Shown here: positions 8,612 to 16,915 of the stretch, in pieces
Layout of the letters: every line of letters starts with the position of its first letter
Numbering within the stretch: the first letter of the stretch is position 1
NCBI RefSeq assembly: GCF_014653155.1
Contig: NZ_BNAF01000002.1
Location: forward strand, 124,001-188,000
Length of the DNA: 64,000 bases
Reading direction: 5' to 3'
Source of the DNA: Sphingobacterium griseoflavum
GTDB lineage: Bacteria; Bacteroidota; Bacteroidia; Sphingobacteriales; Sphingobacteriaceae
The notes under the pieces: generated by a model
What the model was told of the DNA's origin: nothing
The model's database searches: none
The model's input: only the letters and a program-made list of their open reading frames with translations
Program-made: the position numbers and the translations under genes

Positions 8612-9313
8612 ATGTTTTTTGATAAAAAAGATATCTTTTTTGACTTGGATCACACCATTTGGGATTTTGATAAAAACGCACGTGAGACGCTGCAAGAGCT
8701 CTACCATACCTATAAATTCGATGCGCTAACCGGTGAAAGCAGCCCAGATGCTTTCATAGATGCGTACACAGCCAACAACCACCGCCTATGGGGGCTTTAT
8801 CATCATGGCCTAATAGATAAAGCAATGCTCAGAAAAGCACGATTTGAAGATACTTTTTCACAGCTCGGCATCTCTCCTTCATTATTTCCTTGGGCTTTTG
8901 AAGAAGAATATCTAGCCATTTGCCCCACGAAAACCAACCTCTTTCCTCATGCACATGAAACGTTGGCGTACCTTGCGAACAATTATCGGCTGCATGTAAT
9001 CTCAAATGGCTTTAAAGAGGCCTGCGAAACCAAATTGGCACACAGCAAACTGGTGAATTATTTTCAAACAATCGTCATATCCGAAAATGTAGGCGTTAAC
9101 AAACCCAATCCGGCTATTTTTCATTACGCATTAAAAAACGGGGAAGCTGCTGTAGGAAAATCGGTTATGATTGGCGACAATCTAGATGCTGACGTAAGAG
9201 GCGCTCAAGCGGTTGGCATGGATGCCATATTCTTTAATGCGGTGGGCGCAAGAAGGCCTGCTGACGTGAAATACATGATCGCAGACTTGCGGGAACTGCA
9301 ATCTTACTTTTAA
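8612..9313 (+). CDS. HAD-superfamily hydrolase, YjjG-type pyrimidine nucleotidase
   Basis: The 233-residue protein has HAD motif I (FFDLDHTIWDFD, nucleophile Asp11), a helical cap domain, motif II Ser (VISNG), a Lys in VNKPNPAIF and motif IV (GDNLDADVRGAQ). The DHTIWDFD wording and length match the YjjG family, which dephosphorylates non-canonical pyrimidine nucleotides. The substrate remains an inference. Start ATG 8612 is preferred over TTG 8606, which lies inside the -7-like box. Confidence 0.85.
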   Translation: MFFDKKDIFFDLDHTIWDFDKNARETLQELYHTYKFDALTGESSPDAFIDAYTANNHRLWGLYHHGLIDKAMLRKARFEDTFSQLGISPSLFPWAFEEEYLAICPTKTNLFPHAHETLAYLANNYRLHVISNGFKEACETKLAHSKLVNYFQTIVISENVGVNKPNPAIFHYALKNGEAAVGKSVMIGDNLDADVRGAQAVGMDAIFFNAVGARRPADVKYMIADLRELQSYF

Positions 9314-9316
9314 CAG

Positions 9317-9342
9317 AGAAGGAGGATCAACGTCCTCCTTCT
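9317..9342. terminator. Bidirectional hairpin between convergent genes
   Basis: AGAAGGAGGA (9317-9326) pairs perfectly with 9333-9342 across a 6-nt loop. It lies 3 nt after the HAD gene stop and 9 nt beyond the DUF1080 gene end. Confidence 0.65.
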
Positions 9343-9351
9343 AACTATTTT

Positions 9352-10167
9352 CTAAAGAACCTTCACCTTTATATTTTTTAACCAAACATCATCGCCATGA
9401 TCCTGAAATCCTATGACACCAGATTTGGTTTTACCTCCCACATTGTTTAACAGCTCAAATGCCAATGGCCACTTGGATTCGCTAAACTTGCTTGCTTGCA
9501 ATAATTTCGTCCAGTCATTCGTCCATAACGTATACTCTACGACCTTTGCATCATTTTGGTAGTGAGTGACTTTTCCTTTGTTCACGACAATCTTCGCTTT
9601 GTTCCACTGTCCAGCAGGATTTCCATTTTGAGGCTTTGCCGGAATCATATCATACAACGAACCAGATTTCCTGTTGCCGTCCACTCCCATCTTGGCATCA
9701 GGATGGTTATCGTTATCCAACAGCTGGTATTCCGGACTGGATATGTAGATCGGTTGGTCTTTAACCTCTTTTGCTAAAAAGAAAACGCCGGAGTTTCCCG
9801 ATTGAGAAATTTTCCACTCGAATTCCAATTCGAAGTTTTTAAAGTCGTGTGCGAAGATCAAGTCACCTCCATCCGGATTCGTTACACCAACCGGATTCTT
9901 GGAGAATTTCAACATCCCGTCTTCAATCGACCATTTCGCCGGAACCTTTTCTTTGTTGTAGCCTCGCCAACCATTCAGCGAAGTGCCATCAAAAATAACG
10001 TAGGCACCATTTGCATCTTTTTTAAAGTTCTTAAGATCGACCTTGGGAAGGTTCAGCACCTCATATTGCGGAACGGTTGATGACGCCTTTTTCGACTGTT
10101 GCGCACTACAAGCCACACTAGATACGAGCATAGCTGCGCCTATTACATACATAAAATTTCTCTTCAT
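9352..10167 (-). CDS. DUF1080 (3-keto-disaccharide hydrolase-like) lipoprotein
   Basis: A 271-residue protein with a lipoprotein signal ending at a lipobox (SSVAC), so it is probably membrane-anchored. The DUF1080 jelly-roll domain fills the rest (YVIFDGTSLNGWRGYN near the start, then FELEFEWKISQSGNSGVFF and a C-terminal DHGDDVWLKNIKVKVL). This family is concanavalin-like and includes 3-keto-glycoside hydrolases, with many members in Bacteroidota. No partner dehydrogenase is next to it. I use ATG 10167 rather than the ATG four codons upstream, because MKRNF gives a better signal peptide. Confidence 0.85.
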   Translation of the reverse strand: MKRNFMYVIGAAMLVSSVACSAQQSKKASSTVPQYEVLNLPKVDLKNFKKDANGAYVIFDGTSLNGWRGYNKEKVPAKWSIEDGMLKFSKNPVGVTNPDGGDLIFAHDFKNFELEFEWKISQSGNSGVFFLAKEVKDQPIYISSPEYQLLDNDNHPDAKMGVDGNRKSGSLYDMIPAKPQNGNPAGQWNKAKIVVNKGKVTHYQNDAKVVEYTLWTNDWTKLLQASKFSESKWPLAFELLNNVGGKTKSGVIGFQDHGDDVWLKNIKVKVL

Positions 10168-10215
10168 ATTAACATGCATAAGTTTAGTTGCTGAATAAAG
10201 ATAGTAAAAATCTCA

Positions 10216-12669
10216 TTAAAAGCCGCCTCCCATCTCGTCGCCCATATCCCCACTATCTTTTTGTTCACGTTTTTTCGTCAGATCTTGGAGCCCAAAACGG
10301 TAGGAGAACGATAAGGTTACCATTCGTTTCATCCAACGATGCTCAAAGTCTGTCACGACCTGCGGTGTAGTTGTCCGAGCGCCAAACCGTCGCGTGTTGA
10401 ATAAGTCCCGCACATTCAGCGAGAGATTCGCCCGCTTGTTCATAAACTCTTTTTTCACCGCAACATCTACCCCCGTCATGTACTTTGATTTGCCTTGTGC
10501 CATCACACGTGGCGCAAAGTAATCTCCACGAAGCTGAAATGCCCAATTTTTAGGCAGTTTCACATTGGAATTTAGGTTTGTATTCCAGTTTATTCCTTCT
10601 TGTTCCTGAATAGCAAAAGCCGCATTGCCTTCAAATTTATTGTAAAACAAATTTCCGTTCCAAGTCGCGTCCCACCAGTTTGTGATATTGACCTTCGAGA
10701 TCAACTCAAGACCAGCCACGTTAGAACTGGTCAAATTTTCCCAGCGGCTGAATGTGACACTATTTTCATCGACCAAATAAATATAAGGCTGCATCACATC
10801 GTTCATTCGGCGATAATAGGCCGTAGAAATAAAATTCCATTTACTATAGGTTTTGGCAAAGCTGGCTTCAAACGAATGGATGTCCTCAGGTAATAGATTT
10901 GGATTACCTTGACGTCTGTTCATTTCGTCCGATACATCGGGAAACGGGTTAACCTGCCATCCGCGCGGACGCTGTACCCGACGCGAATAACTCAACTGCA
11001 CCTTATCTCCACCTTCGTTCACGTCATAGGTCAGAAAAACGGTTGGATACAATCGAAAATAGTTCTGTCCGCCATCTACGACCTGCTCTGCATCAGACAG
11101 ATTAGGATCTTTTCCAAAATACTTGGTGGTAAGATCGACCTGCTCGGCACGGAGCCCCACTTGATAACCAATCCTCCCCGATAGTTTATTTTGATAATTG
11201 ACATAAAGCGCATGTACCGCATTGGTCATATCGAAATCATTACTGATGGAGAAGTCTGGAAAATACTGATTAGTGACTGTGTTGAGCGTGTCTGAAAATT
11301 GAGTATCGAAAGACTTGCGAATCAAGCTTCGGTATCCTGCTTCGAATTTACTATCCTCATTGAATGGGAGCACATAGTCTAGCTGGATGTTCATCATCTT
11401 ACCGTCTTCGCTGGTCTCGTTTATCCTTCCATCTGTTGGTGAGCCCGAGCTATAGGTTTGCGTAAAGCTATTCGTTCCATCTTCCGTATCCCTACCGTAA
11501 TTGAAATTTGCTACCAGCTCTGCACCTTCACGCTCAAATTTACGAATGACATCAACATTAAATTCATAACCGAGATCGCTTTCTTTCTGTCGAGAAAGGC
11601 GTGTACTGGTACCTGTAAGTGAGGGATGATTCACATAGCGGTAAATAAGGTCTGCGTCGCGATTATTGTCGCGGACACTTAAATTTGTCGATAATCCAAT
11701 TGTAGTTTTGTCATTCAGGAAGTAATCTGCTCCCAATTTCACAGTATTATTAACCCCTCGTCGGGACGTCTCTTCGGAATTATCGATACGGCTATTGTTA
11801 TTCAAGTACAGATTATCTCTGGCACCAGACCCCAACATATTCCTTCTATTAAAATTATAATTCCCGTAATAGTTGAATTTCTTATCCCTGAAATTTAGCG
11901 TAACACCAGCCATGTAGTTATTGTACGATCCGGCAGACGCCGTTGCAGTTCCGTTCAGCCCCGTACGCACATTCTTTTTCATCACGATATTTATGATCCC
12001 CGATTGGCCCTCGGCATCATATTTTGAGGAAGGGTTGGTGATAATCTCGACCTTATCAATTGCATTGGCCGGCAGAGATTGCAACAAGGCATTTACGTCG
12101 CTCCCCGCAAGAGCCGACTCGCGCCCATCAATCAGAATCTTGACACTGCTCGAGCCACGCAGGGACACCGAGCCGTCCATATCCACCTGTAAGGTAGGTA
12201 CATTTTGCAAAAGGTCTGTTGCCGAGCCACCGACACTCACGAGGCTTTGCGAAACGTCGAAAATCTTCCGATCAATACCCAATCGCATTTCGGGCGCGCG
12301 TCCCTCCACAACCACTTCTTGAATGACCTTACCATCGCCCGTAAGCATGATCTTACCTAGATTCAATGGATCGACACTATTCACTTGGATATTGTCCCGG
12401 ATGATATCTTGTTTACCCACATAAGTTATACGTAAGGCGTAGGTTCCGAAATTGATTTCGCCAAACCGAAGATTTCCTTGTACATCGCTTTGCGCGCCAG
12501 AAACATATTGTTTGTCGGATTGACGCAATAAGGACGCGCTAGCGCCAATGATAGGCTCATTGGTTTCCGCATCCATGACAAGAGCTTCGATTTTCCCCTT
12601 TTGGGCGACAAGAATAAATGGGAAGAAAATAAAAAGTAAAAGAAGTTTAACGTTTTTAGTTGATATCAT
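10216..12669 (-). CDS. TonB-dependent receptor-like outer-membrane beta-barrel protein
   Basis: About 817 residues. A signal peptide (LLLLFIFFPFILVAQ) is followed by a carboxypeptidase-regulatory-like domain (about 22-105), a plug domain (about 130-225, with DMDGSVSLRGSSSVKILIDG) and a long beta-barrel ending near VTLSFSYRFGLQDL. A short acidic, Gly-rich tail (DEMGGGF) follows. This layout is the outer-membrane beta-barrel family related to TonB-dependent receptors. No SusD-like partner is adjacent, so it is not a typical glycan-uptake pair. The substrate is unknown. An upstream GTG (12690) could extend it by seven residues. Confidence 0.87.
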   Translation of the reverse strand: MISTKNVKLLLLFIFFPFILVAQKGKIEALVMDAETNEPIIGASASLLRQSDKQYVSGAQSDVQGNLRFGEINFGTYALRITYVGKQDIIRDNIQVNSVDPLNLGKIMLTGDGKVIQEVVVEGRAPEMRLGIDRKIFDVSQSLVSVGGSATDLLQNVPTLQVDMDGSVSLRGSSSVKILIDGRESALAGSDVNALLQSLPANAIDKVEIITNPSSKYDAEGQSGIINIVMKKNVRTGLNGTATASAGSYNNYMAGVTLNFRDKKFNYYGNYNFNRRNMLGSGARDNLYLNNNSRIDNSEETSRRGVNNTVKLGADYFLNDKTTIGLSTNLSVRDNNRDADLIYRYVNHPSLTGTSTRLSRQKESDLGYEFNVDVIRKFEREGAELVANFNYGRDTEDGTNSFTQTYSSGSPTDGRINETSEDGKMMNIQLDYVLPFNEDSKFEAGYRSLIRKSFDTQFSDTLNTVTNQYFPDFSISNDFDMTNAVHALYVNYQNKLSGRIGYQVGLRAEQVDLTTKYFGKDPNLSDAEQVVDGGQNYFRLYPTVFLTYDVNEGGDKVQLSYSRRVQRPRGWQVNPFPDVSDEMNRRQGNPNLLPEDIHSFEASFAKTYSKWNFISTAYYRRMNDVMQPYIYLVDENSVTFSRWENLTSSNVAGLELISKVNITNWWDATWNGNLFYNKFEGNAAFAIQEQEGINWNTNLNSNVKLPKNWAFQLRGDYFAPRVMAQGKSKYMTGVDVAVKKEFMNKRANLSLNVRDLFNTRRFGARTTTPQVVTDFEHRWMKRMVTLSFSYRFGLQDLTKKREQKDSGDMGDEMGGGF

Positions 12670-12674
12670 TTTAA

Positions 12675-12688
12675 GAACATACATGTTC
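12675..12688. promoter_or_regulatory. Dyad just upstream of the receptor gene
   Basis: GAACAT-AC-ATGTTC is a perfect 6-bp inverted repeat with a 2-nt centre, 5 nt 5' of the chosen ATG. It could be an operator or a small hairpin, and nothing identifies a binding protein. Confidence 0.3.
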
Positions 12689-12750
12689 ACAAAACAACAA
12701 AATAAAAGCTGCTATCGTTCTATCGTAACTGTATTATTACGCGCAAGGTT

Positions 12751-13032
12751 TTACTCTACGGATACGGTGAGCCCTTCCGACTTCAAAATTTTACGATAAA
12801 CCTCCATCTCGGTAAATGATCCCTCCAAAACTGCACATTTACCGTCATGGTGTACCCTCCACGCAATCTGTTCTGCCTGCAGCTCTGTGTACTGTAGATG
12901 TTTCATTAAACAGGCGATCACGTGGTCAAAGGTGTTAATCTCATCGTTCCAGAGGATTAGACGGTTGGAGGTCTTAACAGACGCCAAGATTTCGTCAAGC
13001 GTAAAGGTCTCTTGTTCGGTTTGTACACTCAT
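12751..13032 (-). CDS. clpS: ATP-dependent Clp protease adaptor ClpS
   Basis: ClpS delivers N-degron substrates to the ClpAP/ClpCP protease. The 93-residue protein has the conserved core LILWNDEINTFDHVIACLMK, HLQYTELQAEQIAWRVHHDGKC and a C-terminal MEVYRKILKSEGLTV. I start at ATG 13032 (MSVQTEQE). The upstream extension to 13077 crosses the promoter shared with the divergent FabH-like gene. Clp ATPase genes are not nearby. Confidence 0.9.
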   Translation of the reverse strand: MSVQTEQETFTLDEILASVKTSNRLILWNDEINTFDHVIACLMKHLQYTELQAEQIAWRVHHDGKCAVLEGSFTEMEVYRKILKSEGLTVSVE

Positions 13033-13036
13033 GGTA

Positions 13037-13044
13037 CAAAAGTA
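13037..13044 (-). promoter_or_regulatory. Candidate -7 box of clpS
   Basis: TACTTTTG on the minus strand ends 4 nt before the clpS ATG, implying a very short or absent leader. Confidence 0.4.
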
Positions 13045-13098
13045 GTTATTTTTTAAAAAATGCCGTACTTTTACCAATTAATCAAAAATATATAAACT

Positions 13099-14145
13099 AT
13101 GTTTCAGTCGAAGATAGCAGGCATCGGTTATTATGTGCCCAAAAACGTGTACACGAATAACGATCTCACCCGTTTTATGGAAACAAGCGATGAATGGATA
13201 CAGGAACGCACAGGAATAAAAGAGCGTCGCTACGCAGACAGATTGGAAGAAACGACGACCACCATGGCTGTTGAAGCGGCAAAAATAGCGATCGAGCGGG
13301 CTGGGACATCTACGGAAGCGATCGATTTCATCATATTCGCCACGCTATCTCCCGATTACTACTTTCCTGGTTGCGGGGTATTGCTACAGCGGGAAATGGG
13401 AATGAAGGAAATCGGTGCCCTGGATATCCGTAACCAGTGCTCGGGATTTGTGTACGCGCTATCTGTCGCTGATCAATTTATAAAGACCGGCATGTACAGA
13501 AATATATTGGTGGTCGGTTCGGAAAAGCATTCTTTTGCGCTCGACTACTCGACCCGCGGACGTAGCGTTTCCGTTATCTTCGGTGACGGCGCGGGAGCCG
13601 TGGTACTGCAACCCAGCAGCGAAGCAGGAAAAGGCATATTAAGTACCCACCTCCATGCCGATGGAGGGGAAGCGGAAAAATTGGCGATGTACTATCCAGG
13701 CGCTTCAGGTGGAAAATGGCTCGACCAAAAACCAACTTGGCCCGATCAGGAACTGGGTGGAATGCTGATGACAAGTGATATGTTGGCGGATGGAACCGCT
13801 TTCCCCTACATGGATGGACAAGCGGTCTTCAAAAAAGCTGTCGTCAAGTTCCCCGAGGTAATTCACGAAGCACTTGCTAAAAATAATCTTAAAGCCAGCG
13901 ACATCGACATGTTGGTGCCTCACCAAGCCAACCTACGTATCTCTCAATTTGTGCAAAAAACATTAGGCCTACGTGACGATCAGGTTTTCAACAACATACA
14001 GAAGTATGGAAATACTACAGCAGCCTCTGTGCCTATAGCCTTATGCGAAGCTTGGGAACAGGGCAAGATCAAAGATGGAGACCTAGTCTGCCTCGCTGCT
14101 TTCGGCGCAGGGTTTACTTGGGGTTCTGCCTTGATACGCTGGTAG
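13099..14145 (+). CDS. Beta-ketoacyl-ACP synthase III (FabH family)
   Basis: A thiolase-fold enzyme of 348 residues. The catalytic triad is visible: Cys in DIRNQCSGFVYAL, His in LVPHQANLR and Asn in KYGNTTAASVP. ETSDEWIQERTGIKERR is the usual N-terminal signature. FabH condenses acyl-CoA with malonyl-ACP to start fatty acid synthesis. This one is slightly longer than housekeeping FabH, with an insertion around residues 185-230 (LAMYYPGASGG), and it is not beside plsX/rpmF. It may be a second paralogue with a different primer preference, so I give no symbol. Confidence 0.85.
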   Translation: MFQSKIAGIGYYVPKNVYTNNDLTRFMETSDEWIQERTGIKERRYADRLEETTTTMAVEAAKIAIERAGTSTEAIDFIIFATLSPDYYFPGCGVLLQREMGMKEIGALDIRNQCSGFVYALSVADQFIKTGMYRNILVVGSEKHSFALDYSTRGRSVSVIFGDGAGAVVLQPSSEAGKGILSTHLHADGGEAEKLAMYYPGASGGKWLDQKPTWPDQELGGMLMTSDMLADGTAFPYMDGQAVFKKAVVKFPEVIHEALAKNNLKASDIDMLVPHQANLRISQFVQKTLGLRDDQVFNNIQKYGNTTAASVPIALCEAWEQGKIKDGDLVCLAAFGAGFTWGSALIRW

Positions 14146-14198
14146 CAAAGTAAACGGCACGCTTGAAATACCCACGCCGCCGTGAGTCAAAAAAGAGT

Positions 14199-14218
14199 CG
14201 GCAAGGAAAATCTTGCCG
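14199..14218 (-). terminator. Terminator of the fatty acid hydroxylase gene
   Basis: CGGCAAG (14199-14205) pairs with CTTGCCG (14212-14218). On the minus strand the stem is followed by CTCTTTTTTG. It may also stop the convergent FabH-like transcript. Confidence 0.65.
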
Positions 14219-14240
14219 CATACGCAAAAGGTCGGTGGCT

Positions 14241-14879
14241 TTACGTCGACTTTTTGTGTTTCTTACCGAACCCTGAATTGAATATGGCATCCCAAAGCGA
14301 AGAACTTACACCAAAACCGCGTTCCGGATCCGCATAATGGTGCAGCATGTGATGATCTTTTATTTTTTTGAAAAGACCAGATTTGAAATTGGCGTGATGC
14401 ATGGCATAATGACATTCATCGTAAATGAGATACCCAATTAAAAATCCGGCGAAAAAGGCAGATAGGGTAAACTCTTCAAAGAAAAAACTAAATAAAAAGT
14501 ATATCGTTGTCGCCAGGGGAATACTCGCCGAGAGCGGCATCACTAACCGTAAGCGATCTCTAGGATAATCGTGATGTACCCCGTGAAAGATAAAGTGGAT
14601 ACGCTTCCCCCATGCAGAAGTGGGATGATAGTGAAATACCCAACGGTGCAATACATATTCAGCTAACGTCCAAAAAGCTAGCCCACCAAAAAAATAGAAT
14701 AGCACGTCGCCGACCTCCATTTCCCCAAAAACAAGCGCTCTGTAAATCAGGTAGCAAATAACAGGTATCCAAAAAATAAGTGGAACGCTAAAGTGGATTT
14801 TTGTCAAAGACTCTAGAAAATTGTTCTTAAACATCCGAGTAGATTCTGTTGAGTTTGATACGTATAATTTTTTTGCCAT
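14241..14879 (-). CDS. Fatty acid hydroxylase (sterol desaturase superfamily, FA2H-like)
   Basis: A 212-residue di-iron membrane hydroxylase with four hydrophobic segments. The His motifs HRWVFH, HFIFHGVHHDYPRD, HYAMHH and HHMLHHYADPERGFGVSS are all present and in order. The HGVHHDYP...RLVMP wording is that of Scs7/FA2H-type enzymes, which 2-hydroxylate the N-acyl chain of sphingolipids. Eukaryotic homologues often carry an N-terminal cytochrome b5 domain, which is absent here. Sphingobacteriaceae make sphingolipids, so this role is plausible, but the substrate is inferred. Carotenoid hydroxylases are the main alternative. Confidence 0.83.
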   Translation of the reverse strand: MAKKLYVSNSTESTRMFKNNFLESLTKIHFSVPLIFWIPVICYLIYRALVFGEMEVGDVLFYFFGGLAFWTLAEYVLHRWVFHYHPTSAWGKRIHFIFHGVHHDYPRDRLRLVMPLSASIPLATTIYFLFSFFFEEFTLSAFFAGFLIGYLIYDECHYAMHHANFKSGLFKKIKDHHMLHHYADPERGFGVSSSLWDAIFNSGFGKKHKKST

Positions 14880-15009
14880 ACCATGAAGGGTTTAATGATA
14901 ACACAAAATTAACAAGACTTTAACATGGATCAAAGTTTTACTTTTTGAACATCAACATTATTTTGTCAAATCACGATCTATCGTGAATAAATTGTCGCTG
15001 ATTCAAAGA

Positions 15010-16911
15010 TTAGAACGGCGTTTTCCAACTGTAAAAACCGTTCGCCAACAAAACCGCACCCTCGTCCAACAATTCACGGATTACACGTACTTTTACTTCA
15101 TCATTGCCGATAGTCAGTTCATCTACTAATTGCTTAATTGTCTTTTGATCTTGCAGCAGCAACAGCTTGATCTCTTTTCGCAATTTTTTCGCTATATCTT
15201 GCCGGTGTGCCCGCATCAAACAAAGATCGCACACTTCGCAATAGGTGTCATCTTTTTCACCGAAGTATCGTTGGAGTGCTTTGCTTCGACACTCGGTGTC
15301 GTCTAGGTAGGCATAAATCGCTTTAAGCTGCTTTTCCTTGACATCTTTTCGTTCTTGGATAAACGTCGCGTCAATGAACAGGTTTCTATAATCTACCCTT
15401 GGTTGCAAAAACTCCAGTTGGGGTGCATCGGTTTTTGGAAGATAACTTGCCAATTGCAATTTTTGCAGACCTCCGAACATATCGACCACATCGCTATAGG
15501 ACATTTTCAGCTTTTTAGCAAACTCATATTCATTAATCGGCACATAATATTCGAACACGCCTCCATATGTCCGCAAAATAAGCTTAATCAACGGATCGTA
15601 TTTAGCGGATTGTACCTGAAATTTATACAATTCTTGGTAGTCGATTTCAAACTTAAAACGCGAAGGGATGAATACCGCTTCTGATACGCTGATCCACCCA
15701 TCACGCTCTAGAAATTTAAGCGCACTCATGGTCGGTAAGATATCAATAAGGTAGCGTTTGCAAAAATCGACGATATCAAAATCAAAAAAAGCTCCTTTTC
15801 CAGCTCCATAAGCTATTTGAAAATAGTTAGCCAATTGATGGTAGACCTGTTGGATAAAGGTAATGGGGGGATAACTCGCTTCAAAGTTCTCCCAAAGCCT
15901 ATCTCTGTCGGCTTGCTGGTACATCAAAACGGGAAACGCTTTTTTCCCGTCCCTTCCTGCCCGCCCAGCCTCTTGATAATAAGCTTCCAGCGAATCGGGA
16001 ATATCGATATGCAGCACAAAGCGAACGTCTGGCTTATCGATTCCCATGCCAAACGCATTTGTCGCCACGATCACGCTTACTTTATTATCCATCCAACTAT
16101 CCTGCTTAAGGGAACGGGTTTGTGCATCTAGGCCAGCATGGTAGAAATCGGCCGAGATGCCATGGTTGACCAAATATTGAGCAACCTCCTGTGTTTCCCG
16201 CCTATTGCGGACGTAGATGACCCCTGAACCGCCCAATTTTTGAATCATGCGCAACATTCGTCCCATTTTGTCGTCCTCCGCTAAAGCCATATACCCCAGA
16301 TTTCCTCGTCGAAAGCTCTGCTGAAATACAGCGCCCCCGACAAAAGCTAATTTATCCTGGATGTCCTTAACCACGGCTGGTGTAGCTGTAGCAGTAAGCG
16401 CCAAAAACGGAGTATTCGGATGAAGCTGCCTTAACAGGGCAAGCTGCAGATAGGGTGGTCGAAAGTCATAGCCCCATTGCGATATGCAATGTGCCTCATC
16501 GATAGCGAATAAACTGACCTTCATATAACGGATTCGCTCTTTTACCAAATCGCTGTAAAGTCGTTCCGGAGATAGGTACAAAAACTTAATACGTCCATAA
16601 ATACAGTTATCAAGTGCAATATCCACTTCTCGGTGAGACATGCCTGAAAAAATAGCAACGGCATCTATTCCTTTTTTTCGCAAATTTTGCACCTGGTCTT
16701 TCATCAAGGCAATAAGTGGGCTGATCACAATACATATTCCTGGCAGCTGAAGTGCTGGCACTTGGAAACACACCGATTTGCCTCCGCCAGTAGGCAACAG
16801 CGCCAAGGTGTCCCGCCCTTGCAGCACAGACGCTATGATCTCGCTTTGCAAGGGTCGGAATGTTTGAAATCCCCAGTATTGCTTTAATATGGCTAAACTT
16901 TTGCTTTCCAT
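15010..16911 (-). CDS. recQ: RecQ-family ATP-dependent DNA helicase
   Basis: A 3'-5' superfamily 2 helicase of 633 residues. Motif I is LLPTGGGKSVCFQVPAL, motif II DEAHCISQWGYDFRP, and motif VI lies in YYQEAGRAGRDG. The RecQ zinc region has four cysteines spaced C-x16-C-x2-C-x2-C (CRSK...CEVCDLC). No HRDC domain is evident, and the C-terminus is a winged-helix-like region. I start at ATG 16911, four nt after the ComEC stop. An upstream ATG (16944) would overlap comEC. This is often one of two or more RecQ paralogues in these genomes. Its tight coupling to comEC is notable. Confidence 0.92.
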   Translation of the reverse strand: MESKSLAILKQYWGFQTFRPLQSEIIASVLQGRDTLALLPTGGGKSVCFQVPALQLPGICIVISPLIALMKDQVQNLRKKGIDAVAIFSGMSHREVDIALDNCIYGRIKFLYLSPERLYSDLVKERIRYMKVSLFAIDEAHCISQWGYDFRPPYLQLALLRQLHPNTPFLALTATATPAVVKDIQDKLAFVGGAVFQQSFRRGNLGYMALAEDDKMGRMLRMIQKLGGSGVIYVRNRRETQEVAQYLVNHGISADFYHAGLDAQTRSLKQDSWMDNKVSVIVATNAFGMGIDKPDVRFVLHIDIPDSLEAYYQEAGRAGRDGKKAFPVLMYQQADRDRLWENFEASYPPITFIQQVYHQLANYFQIAYGAGKGAFFDFDIVDFCKRYLIDILPTMSALKFLERDGWISVSEAVFIPSRFKFEIDYQELYKFQVQSAKYDPLIKLILRTYGGVFEYYVPINEYEFAKKLKMSYSDVVDMFGGLQKLQLASYLPKTDAPQLEFLQPRVDYRNLFIDATFIQERKDVKEKQLKAIYAYLDDTECRSKALQRYFGEKDDTYCEVCDLCLMRAHRQDIAKKLRKEIKLLLLQDQKTIKQLVDELTIGNDEVKVRVIRELLDEGAVLLANGFYSWKTPF

Positions 16912-16915
16912 TTTT

